Of a DNA stretch of 5,091 nucleotides, positions 1-5,091 are shown piece by piece. Origin of the DNA: an uncultured Bacilli bacterium (GTDB taxonomy: Bacteria > Bacillota_I > Bacilli_A > RF39 > UBA660). The notes under the pieces are model-generated. The model was given only the letters and a program-made list of their open reading frames with translations. It had not been told where the DNA came from and searched no databases. The position numbers and the translations under genes were made by a program. Positions within the stretch are counted from its first letter, which is position 1, and every line of letters starts with the position of its first letter. The stretch covers positions 1 to 5,091 of the forward strand of contig CATKYP010000082.1 of NCBI GenBank assembly GCA_949840855.1, in the 5' to 3' direction.

Positions 1-22
1 CTTCTTTTTTAGTATAATGAAT

Positions 23-28
23 AGGAGG
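23..28 (+). promoter_or_regulatory. ribosome binding site of the PP2C-like gene
   Basis: A perfect AGGAGG Shine-Dalgarno core lies 8 bases before a GTG at 37-39. This selects GTG37 as the original start of the broken phosphatase gene. The ATG at 35-37 is in another frame and meets a TAA after two codons. The TTG at 31 is only 2 bases from the core, which is too close. Such a strong site shows that the gene once began here and not at the later GTG at 132. Confidence 0.7.
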
Positions 29-131
29 TTTTGCATGTGTTAATTTATAAAGGTGTATTTGAGAATACTATGGTAGTTGGAACTGATTTTCCGATAGAAG
101 AGTTATTTATGCCAATTCAAATGAAGTAATT

Positions 132-626
132 GTGGTTGATGGAATTACTAGAGATCCTGTTGGTATTTCTAATCTTGCGGACTGCTCTTTTCAAGAGATG
201 ATCGAAAAGTATCCAAAATCAAGTGGAGCAAGGCTTGCTGCTAAAATGATTGCAGATATTTTTAGTAGTAATACTAATGGGGATTTAACTAAAAGCATTG
301 AGAAATGTAATGATGCTGTTAGGTTATTAAATAAGCAGTATATTTTAAAGTGCGATTATTTACAAAATGATTATTTTGGAGCAGTACTTTCTTGTATTCA
401 TATAGAAAATGATATTTTGAATTATGCTTTTATTTGTGATTGTGGTATTATAGTTTATGATAAATTTGGAGAAGTAAAATTTAAGACAGAAGATGAAAAA
501 GAACTTTATAGTGATCCATATATTAATAAGATAGGTATTTCTTGGAATGAAGCAACTTGTAGAGTAATTGTTAGAAGAGATCAAAAAGTATTCAAGATGG
601 AAAGTGTGTTTCGTATGGCGCAATAA
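132..626 (+). CDS. largest open piece of the broken PP2C-like gene (164 codons)
   Basis: This is the longest uninterrupted frame inside the phosphatase pseudogene, and gene callers would probably report it as a small hypothetical protein starting at GTG132. I doubt it is an independent gene. The GTG has no Shine-Dalgarno sequence before it. Sensible coding sequence continues upstream in the same frame (YANSNEVIV, from 108). It opens in the middle of the conserved VVDG motif, and its last 11 or so residues are out-of-frame readthrough past the lesion near 583-587. The authentic part contains a helix-like ARLAAKMIADIF stretch (residues 33-44) and the strand-turn-strand NYAFICDCGIIVYD (97-110), both matching the PP2C core. 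Asp103 in CDCG sits where the family's GDSG aspartate is expected. Confidence 0.4.
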   Translation: MVDGITRDPVGISNLADCSFQEMIEKYPKSSGARLAAKMIADIFSSNTNGDLTKSIEKCNDAVRLLNKQYILKCDYLQNDYFGAVLSCIHIENDILNYAFICDCGIIVYDKFGEVKFKTEDEKELYSDPYINKIGISWNEATCRVIVRRDQKVFKMESVFRMAQ

Positions 627-820
627 CAGGAGAAAAAGAAGCACTCAATTTTGTAAGAAGTTTATAGTGATGGCCTAGTTAATTTTTTAGAAGAAAAAGT
701 ATTTGTTCAGTTACTATTAGACTTTAATAAAGAGAGATTTGAAAAATATATAAATGAACAATCTTCTACTAATTATGAAAAATATGGTAAAGAGAAAAGC
801 ATGGCCATATATTTATATAA

Positions 821-828
821 AGAAAGGA
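821..828 (+). promoter_or_regulatory. ribosome binding site of the 194-residue ORF
   Basis: AGAAAGGA lies 9 bases upstream of the ATG at 838, inside the last codons of the phosphatase pseudogene. It supports ATG838 as the start and suggests translational coupling with the upstream gene when that gene was intact. Confidence 0.55.
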
Positions 829-837
829 TGAAAAATT

Positions 838-1422
838 ATGAACAATGATGTGATAATACGAGGTAAAAAGTCTTTAAGAGGTATTAGAAAGCAGAAAATT
901 GATTTGTTTTCTATAGTAGTGGATTTTAATATATTCTCTAATATGATTAAGTTTGGTAAATTTCCATTAGTAGTAAAATTAAGTGATGATCAGTTAAAGG
1001 ATAATACTAATAATGAGTTAAGTCTGTTAATGAAATATTATGTTAGGAAAGATCAATTTGATGACGAGTTTTCTAATAGATATATGGTATTAGATAGTAT
1101 AGAACTTGAAAAGGAGTTTTATGAGGAAAAATTATATATTAATAAATATTTTGATAATAATGGAGAAGATTATATAGTAGATGTACTTTATCCTGGCAAG
1201 TTACAAGAAGGCTATGCTAGAATTGGTATATTAAGGCGTAAAGGCATATTGTTTGATAAAAGTAATTTACTTGTCTATTCAATTCGTGATATGTATATGA
1301 ATGCTTATAAAAAGTATATGGAAGATAATAAGAAAAGTTTATTAGCTAGTATTGATAATGTTAACTGTACTTTTAGTGAAGAACAAAGGTGCGACAATAT
1401 TTTTGTAAAAAAGAAAAAGTAG
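838..1422 (+). CDS. hypothetical protein, 194 residues, second gene of the cassette
   Basis: I do not recognise this protein. It starts at an ATG with a good ribosome site, overlapping the end of the PP2C-like pseudogene by 11 bases, so the two were probably co-transcribed. There is no signal peptide or clear membrane segment. The N-terminus is strongly basic (RGKKSLRGIRKQK, residues 8-20). Next come a hydrophobic stretch rich in Ile, Phe and Val (about 22-47) and an acidic middle with SIELEKEFYEEKLY (about 87-100). A possible helical segment, IRDMYMNAYKKYMED (149-163), lies near the end. It looks soluble and mixed alpha/beta, with no catalytic motif I can name. The last residues (NIFVKKKK) are low in complexity and lie on a hairpin. 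One extra T in the T run at 1400-1404 would extend the frame to a TAA at 1497-1499 with a hydrophobic tail, so the C-terminus may itself be altered. Function unknown; adjacency to a phosphatase and an LRR protein suggests a shared regulatory module, which is only inference. Confidence 0.6.
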   Translation: MNNDVIIRGKKSLRGIRKQKIDLFSIVVDFNIFSNMIKFGKFPLVVKLSDDQLKDNTNNELSLLMKYYVRKDQFDDEFSNRYMVLDSIELEKEFYEEKLYINKYFDNNGEDYIVDVLYPGKLQEGYARIGILRRKGILFDKSNLLVYSIRDMYMNAYKKYMEDNKKSLLASIDNVNCTFSEEQRCDNIFVKKKK

Positions 1423-1439
1423 CTTGCTCCTTTTTTACA
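1404..1439 (+). terminator. inverted repeat over the stop codon, possible terminator
   Basis: TGTAAAAAAG (1404-1413) and CTTTTTTACA (1430-1439) are perfect 10-base inverted arms around a 16-base loop holding the TAG stop of the 194-residue ORF. An alternative inner hairpin pairs AAAAAG (1414-1419) with CTTTTT (1430-1435) and places six T at its foot. Either form could act as a weak intrinsic terminator separating this ORF from the LRR ORF. The stems are nearly all A-T, so the terminator reading is tentative. Confidence 0.4.
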
Positions 1440-1449
1440 TTAATTTACA

Positions 1450-2091
1450 TTGCGCTTTACAAATTCATTTCTTTCTCATTTATTAAAGTGTATAATTAAA
1501 ATAGATGTGAAAGAATGTGGTATATTGCAAATAATAACAAATTCAATTAAAAGATTTTTAGAGGATTCATTTGTTAAAAAAATAGATGATATATTGATCA
1601 GTGATTTATTATTAGTTGAAAGCTTAACAATTAATGGTAGAAATTATGATGGAGAAAGAGAAACTATTTCTTTTCAAGATTTAAATAATTTTAAGAATTT
1701 AAAGTATTTAGAAGTAGCTAATACTTTAATAACTAATAGTGCTATAAATATTTTTGCACACTGTAATTATTTGGAAAAAATTATATTTAGAAATTGTACA
1801 TTTAGTAAGCAAATTACTTCTTTGGAAGCGTTAACTAATATTAAAGGAATAAGTATATATAAATGTAAGAAATTTAATATTTCTTTTATTAAAGATATTC
1901 TAAATATTAAAAGAGTATTTATTTCAGGAGTTTCGATACCTAATGTAGAAACATTTATAGGAATTAGTCTTTGTTCTTTAGATATTAGTGGTGCTATAGT
2001 AACTAATTTTAATCATTTAGAAGAATTAAGTTTGAATAATTTAATTATTAGTGATGAACAATATTCTAGTAATAAAGAAAAAAGATTATGA
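1450..2091 (+). CDS. leucine-rich-repeat protein, probably degraded
   Basis: This 213-codon frame holds about seven leucine-rich-repeat strands, roughly 21-24 residues apart over most of the length: VESLTINGRNYD (56-67), LKYLEVANTLIT (84-95), LEKIIFRNCTFS (108-119), IKGISIYKCKKF (131-142), IKRVFISGVSIP (153-164), LCSLDISGAIVT (174-185) and LEELSLNNLIIS (190-201). LRR proteins form curved solenoids that bind other proteins. No enzyme domain, secretion signal or cell-wall anchor is visible. The segment before the repeats (about 31-55) resembles the helical cap of bacterial LRR domains. The start is unsafe: there is no in-frame ATG in the whole ORF, the TTG at 1450 has no ribosome site, and a TAA lies just upstream at 1441-1443. 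GTG1507 and TTG1522 are other weak options. Near the end, one extra A in the run 2078-2083 would replace the KEKRL ending with a tail closing at 2135, beside the terminator. Start lesion plus end frameshift suggest a pseudogene or fragment; the LRR call itself is fairly firm. Confidence 0.6.
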   Translation: MRFTNSFLSHLLKCIIKIDVKECGILQIITNSIKRFLEDSFVKKIDDILISDLLLVESLTINGRNYDGERETISFQDLNNFKNLKYLEVANTLITNSAINIFAHCNYLEKIIFRNCTFSKQITSLEALTNIKGISIYKCKKFNISFIKDILNIKRVFISGVSIPNVETFIGISLCSLDISGAIVTNFNHLEELSLNNLIISDEQYSSNKEKRL

Positions 2092-2135
2092 TTATGGCAA
2101 GTGATGGATATTATATTAAAAAATGGATAAATTAA
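2076..2135 (+). other. likely original C-terminal tail of the LRR gene, now out of frame
   Basis: One frame away from the LRR ORF, the sequence after the A run at 2078-2083 reads IMIMASDGYYIKKWIN and stops at TAA 2133-2135. That stop is immediately before the terminator hairpin, where a gene end is expected. Adding one A to the run would join the LRR protein to this tail. It is short, so coincidence cannot be excluded. Confidence 0.4.
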
Positions 2136-2164
2136 AAAGTTCTAGTTGTTATTAGAACTTTTTT
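2134..2164. terminator. bidirectional intrinsic terminator between LRR ORF and pflA
   Basis: AAAAAGTTCTA (2134-2144) and TAGAACTTTTT (2153-2163) are perfect 11-base inverted arms around an 8-base loop, with T continuing to 2164. The hairpin has an A tract on one side and a T tract on the other on both strands, so it can end transcripts arriving from the plus-strand LRR gene and from minus-strand pflBA. The stem contains the last codons of pflA and its TAG stop (2142-2144). Only two G-C pairs support the stem, but the perfect symmetry and convergent setting make the call good. Confidence 0.75.
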
Positions 2165-2882
2165 GTCTTTCAAGAAAAAACTTGAATAGAATATTACACT
2201 TTTCTTTGTCCATATCTTTTTTATTTTTATATGGGTAGTCTATATTTAGTTTTATATATTTTTCTTTTCCTAACTGATGGTATGGTAAAAAATCTACTCT
2301 TTCAATATTATTTATTTTTGATATGTATTTTACTAGAGAAGTAATATATTCAAAAGTATCAGTAAGACCTGGAATTATTACTTGTCTGATCCATACTTTT
2401 TTATTACTTCTATTTAATTCTGTTATAAAATTTTCTACTTTTTCTATATCTTGTCCAGTTAGTTTTTTGTATTCTAGTTTATCGGTATGTTTTATATCTA
2501 GTATTACTAAGTCTATTAAATCTAATAAATTTTTGTAATTTCCAAGGCCTACTCCTGAAGTATCTATAGCAATATTTATATTTTCTTTTTTTAGTAATTT
2601 TGATGTTTCAATTATAAATTCTTGCTGTAGAAGTGGTTCTCCGCCAGAAAAGGTAACTCCTCCTGTATCTTTGTAGTATGGTTTAAATCTTTTAACTTTT
2701 TTTACTAATTGTTCAGGTGTTATAATGTTATCTGTTTTATGCCACATTTCTGGATTATGGCAGTATTTACATCTTAAATTACAGCCATTTAGAAAAATTA
2801 CTGTACGTATTCCTGGACCATCTACAAGACCAAAACTTTCTATTGAATTTATGTTTCCTGTTATCATATTACATTTTTTCAT
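2142..2882 (-). CDS. pflA: pyruvate formate-lyase activating enzyme (radical SAM)
   Basis: PflA uses a [4Fe-4S] cluster and S-adenosylmethionine to abstract a hydrogen from the C-terminal glycine of PflB, creating the glycyl radical that switches the lyase on in anoxic cytoplasm. The cluster motif C-x3-C-x2-C is at Cys34, Cys38 and Cys41 (CNLRCKYCHN). The glycine-rich SAM segment is SGGEP (79-83). Other family landmarks are VDGPGIR (20-26), DTSG (107-110), DIKHTD (129-134), WIRQVIIPG (164-172) and PYHQLGKEKY (200-209). Its 246 residues match the family's usual size. Two starts are possible. ATG2882 overlaps pflB by 14 bases. ATG2867 (Met6) leaves a one-base gap after the pflB TAA and aligns better with the N-terminus of E. 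coli PflA. Neither has a strong ribosome site, so translation is probably coupled to pflB. Its final codons form part of the terminator. Identity is very secure; the exact start is not. Confidence 0.96.
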   Translation of the reverse strand: MKKCNMITGNINSIESFGLVDGPGIRTVIFLNGCNLRCKYCHNPEMWHKTDNIITPEQLVKKVKRFKPYYKDTGGVTFSGGEPLLQQEFIIETSKLLKKENINIAIDTSGVGLGNYKNLLDLIDLVILDIKHTDKLEYKKLTGQDIEKVENFITELNRSNKKVWIRQVIIPGLTDTFEYITSLVKYISKINNIERVDFLPYHQLGKEKYIKLNIDYPYKNKKDMDKEKCNILFKFFLERQKSSNNN

Positions 2883-5091
2883 GGAAAGTTCTATTTATTA
2901 CTTCCTCTTGTTGTTTTCTAGTTAATCTATTAAATCTTACAGCATATCCTGATACTCTGATAGTTAGAAGTGGATACTTTTCAGGGTTATTCATAGCATC
3001 TATTAATGTCTCTCTATTTAAAACATTTACATTTATATGATGAGCATTTTGAATGAAGTAGCCATCTAAGACATTTACAAGATTTGTTACTTGTTCATCT
3101 TCAGTTTGACCTAGGGCCTGAGGAGTTATAGAGAATGTATTTGAAATACCATCACGACAACAATCTTTATAATTTAATTTTGCTACGGAGTTTAGGGATG
3201 CTAGGGCGCCAGAATTATCTCTTCCATGCATTGGATTAGCTCCAGGAGCAAAAGCCTCTCCTTTTTTTCTACCATCTGGAGTAGCTCCAGTTTTTGATCC
3301 ATAAACGACATTTGAAGTAATTGTTAGTACTGACATTGTTGGTTCACTATTTCTATATGTTTTGTGGGATTTTAAATAATCAAAGAAAGTTTGTAGTATT
3401 TCTTTTGCTATATCATCAACTCTATCATCATCGTTACCATATTTAGGATAATCCCCTTCAATATTGAAATCTATTGCTATTCCATCTTCATTTCTTATCG
3501 GTTTTACTTTAGCATATTTTATGGCAGAAAGTGAATCTGCTGCTACAGAAAGACCTGCAACACCATATGCCATATAACGGTGAACATCTGTGTTGTGAAG
3601 AGCTAATTGACCTTTTTCATAGGCATATTTATCATGCATATAATGGATTATGTTCATAGTATTTGAATATATTTCAGCAACTTTTTTAAGTACGTTGAAG
3701 TATGCTATTCTTACTTTTTCATAATTTAGTATTTCTTCATTCATTGGTTCAATGTCATCTAAAACCTTCTCATTTTTTATTTCATCTATACCAGAGTTTA
3801 TAGAATATAGTAAAGATTTTGCGAGATTACAACGTGCTCCAAAAAATTGCATATCAATTCCTAGTCTCATAGCTGAAACACAACAAGCAATGGCATAATC
3901 ATTTCCATAAATTTCTCTCATTAAATCATCATTCTCATATTGAATTGAATCAGTTTTTATAGACATTTTCGCACAATATTTTTTGAATGCTTTTGGTAGA
4001 TTTTCGCTCCAAAGAACAGTCATATTTGGTTCTGGGGAAGGATCTAAGTTAGTTAATGTGTTAAGTATTCTATAACTTGTTTTAGTAACTAATGATCTGT
4101 TTTTTAAATATCCCCCTATTGAGCAAGTTACCCAAGTTGGATCTCCTGAAAATAATTCATCATATTCTGGAGTTCTTAAATGACGAACAAGTCTTAATTT
4201 AATAACAAATTGGTCTATTAATTCTTGTGCTTCCTCTTCAGTAATAGTACTATTTTCTAAATCCCTATTTATATAAATATCAAAAAAGGCATCAACTCTA
4301 CCTAATGACATTGCTGCTCCATTATTTTCTTTTATAGCAGCAAGATATCCAAAATAGGTCCATTGTATTGCTTCTTTAGCATTAGTTGCTGGTTTACTTA
4401 TATCAAAACCATATTTTTCAGCCATTTGTTTTATTTCATCAAGTGCTTTTATTTGCATTGATACTTCTTCTCTTAATCTGATAAGATCATCCAGCATTGG
4501 ACCAGTTAAGTTATCTAAGTCTTTTTGTTTTTGTTCTTTTAAAAAGTCTATTCCATATAGGGCTACACGTCTATAATCTCCTATAATTCTTCCTCTTCCA
4601 TAAGCATCAGGTAGTCCTGTTAAAAGTCCTACATGTCTTGCAGTTCTTATTTCTTTAGTGTATGCGTCAAATACTCCATCATTATGGGTTTTTCTAAATT
4701 CATTTAAGTATTTATCTACAGTTTCATTTAGTGTGTAGTTATAGGATTTTAATGAATTATATACCATTTTAATACCACCATAAGGATTTACTATTCTCTT
4801 TAGTGGTTTATCTGTTTGAAGACCTACAATTACTTCGTTATCTTTATCAATATATCCAGCATCAAAGGCATTTATGCCAGCCATATGTTCTGTATCTATA
4901 TCAATTACGTGTTTTTTTACTTCTTCTTTTAAAAGTTCTGAACATATATTCCATACTTTTTTTGTTTTTTCGGTTGTACCTTTTAAGAATGTTTCATCGT
5001 TTATATATTCTTCATAGTTTAACTCTATAAAGTTTTTAACATTAATTTCTTTTGTCCAATTTCCTTCTTTAAAATTATTCCATGCTTTTTC
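2869..5091 (-). CDS. pflB: pyruvate formate-lyase (formate C-acetyltransferase), 5' end cut by window
   Basis: This cytoplasmic glycyl-radical enzyme converts pyruvate and CoA to acetyl-CoA and formate during anaerobic sugar fermentation. The frame is open to the window edge and gives 740 residues. The visible start, EKAWNNFKEGNWTKEINVKN, aligns with E. coli PflB near residue 9, so only a few codons are missing. The ATG at 4884 is an internal methionine, not the start. The catalytic cysteine pair is in YAIACCVSAM (visible residues 403-404, bases 3880-3885). The radical-bearing glycine is in RVSGYAVRF (visible residue 715, bases 2947-2949). Other conserved blocks are LPDAYGRGRIIGDYRR (160-175), GDPTW (Trp320) and NPMHGRD (619-625), and it ends in RTFHEKM as the family does. 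Nothing looks damaged, even at runs of seven T (3262-3268, 4912-4918). It leads the pflBA operon; the promoter lies beyond the right edge. Confidence 0.98.
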   Translation of the reverse strand, partial: EKAWNNFKEGNWTKEINVKNFIELNYEEYINDETFLKGTTEKTKKVWNICSELLKEEVKKHVIDIDTEHMAGINAFDAGYIDKDNEVIVGLQTDKPLKRIVNPYGGIKMVYNSLKSYNYTLNETVDKYLNEFRKTHNDGVFDAYTKEIRTARHVGLLTGLPDAYGRGRIIGDYRRVALYGIDFLKEQKQKDLDNLTGPMLDDLIRLREEVSMQIKALDEIKQMAEKYGFDISKPATNAKEAIQWTYFGYLAAIKENNGAAMSLGRVDAFFDIYINRDLENSTITEEEAQELIDQFVIKLRLVRHLRTPEYDELFSGDPTWVTCSIGGYLKNRSLVTKTSYRILNTLTNLDPSPEPNMTVLWSENLPKAFKKYCAKMSIKTDSIQYENDDLMREIYGNDYAIACCVSAMRLGIDMQFFGARCNLAKSLLYSINSGIDEIKNEKVLDDIEPMNEEILNYEKVRIAYFNVLKKVAEIYSNTMNIIHYMHDKYAYEKGQLALHNTDVHRYMAYGVAGLSVAADSLSAIKYAKVKPIRNEDGIAIDFNIEGDYPKYGNDDDRVDDIAKEILQTFFDYLKSHKTYRNSEPTMSVLTITSNVVYGSKTGATPDGRKKGEAFAPGANPMHGRDNSGALASLNSVAKLNYKDCCRDGISNTFSITPQALGQTEDEQVTNLVNVLDGYFIQNAHHINVNVLNRETLIDAMNNPEKYPLLTIRVSGYAVRFNRLTRKQQEEVINRTFHEKM

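Larger units (their letters stand above)
37..848 (+). pseudogene. PP2C-like protein phosphatase, frameshifted and internally deleted
   Basis: No single frame spans this gene, but four segments join into one coherent protein of about 265 residues. Segment one runs from GTG37 to about 108 and ends in FPIEELF. Segment two (about 108-586) begins YANSNEVIVVDG and carries the VVDG metal-site motif (DG at 138-143). Segment three (587-664) reads DGKCVSYGAITGEKEAL. Segment four (663-848) opens with YSDG (663-674) and ends at a TGA, 846-848. A DG near the N-terminus, a beta-strand pair ending in a GDSG-like turn before 'T-E-D', and a late SDG are landmarks of the PPM/PP2C metal-dependent serine/threonine phosphatases. 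Here the turn reads CDCG (435-446), with Cys where Gly is usual. Two breaks look like one-base losses (T run 106-108, A run 583-587). The third appears to have lost roughly 10-15 codons before YSDG. The end overlaps the next ORF by 11 bases, suggesting an operon. The fold assignment is inferred from motifs alone. Loss of function is likely but not proven. Confidence 0.72.

Noticed and set aside
13..18. TATAAT resembling a -10 promoter box
   Set aside because: It lies only 4 bases before the AGGAGG ribosome site, so transcription starting about 7 bases downstream would begin within that site. A -35 box would lie outside the window. Such A/T hexamers are common here.
583..587. Programmed frameshifting or transcriptional slippage to rescue the phosphatase frame
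   Set aside because: The run is only five A, no slippery heptamer with a downstream structure is evident, and the gene has other independent lesions that one recoding event cannot repair.
360..644. 94-codon minus-strand frame opposite the phosphatase gene
   Set aside because: It is an antisense shadow, rich in Phe, Ile, Leu, Tyr and Asn from A/T-rich DNA, and lies opposite recognisable PP2C coding sequence.
1432..1451. Near-tandem repeat of TTTACATT (1434-1441 and 1444-1451)
   Set aside because: It is only two short A/T-rich copies, without further units or symmetry that would suggest an operator or attachment site.
1491..1496. TATAAT as a promoter for the LRR gene
   Set aside because: There is no -35-like sequence at 16-18 bases upstream; the nearest TTTACA is about 29 bases away. 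No ribosome site follows it.
2323..3040. Plus-strand frames opposite pflA and the end of pflB
   Set aside because: They are antisense shadows of two strongly conserved genes, with low-complexity hydrophobic translations and no ribosome sites.
4803..5030. 75-codon plus-strand frame at the right edge
   Set aside because: It is antisense to the well-aligned N-terminal part of pflB, with a Leu/Tyr-rich nonsense composition.

Overview
The window is very AT-rich DNA, with A/T-ending codons and AGA as the usual arginine codon. Strong AGGAGG-type ribosome sites, and a pyruvate formate-lyase with its activase, point to a fermentative, low-GC Firmicute-type bacterium (Bacilli or Clostridia, possibly a gut commensal). 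Tryptophan is read from TGG and TGA serves as a stop, so a mycoplasma-type code is not indicated. The species cannot be named from this sequence.

The right 3 kb (about 2142-5091, minus strand) is an ordinary conserved fermentation operon. pflB (pyruvate formate-lyase) enters from the right edge, lacking only its first few codons. It is followed by pflA, the radical-SAM activating enzyme, with overlapping or nearly touching ends. Both reading frames are intact and all expected catalytic residues are present.

The left 2.1 kb (plus strand) is an accessory cassette converging on pflA. It starts with a gene that no single frame covers. Joining four frame segments (37-848) gives a protein with the landmarks of a PP2C-type phosphatase: a VVDG motif, an (I)CDCG strand in place of the usual GDSG/GDCG, and a YSDG motif. 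It carries at least two one-base losses, and apparently a larger deletion just before YSDG, so I read it as a decaying pseudogene. It overlaps the start of an unrecognised 194-residue protein (838-1422). That is followed by a leucine-rich-repeat ORF (1450-2091) with no ATG anywhere in frame, which seems to have lost one A near its 3' end. A hairpin at 2134-2164 works as a terminator for both strands and contains the last codons of pflA.

The main point of interest is the contrast between the two halves. Frame lesions cluster in the phosphatase/unknown/LRR cassette, while pflBA stays intact even through runs of seven A/T. This fits real decay of a dispensable signalling or surface module better than general sequencing error. 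I see no RNA gene, CRISPR array, insertion sequence or integration site.
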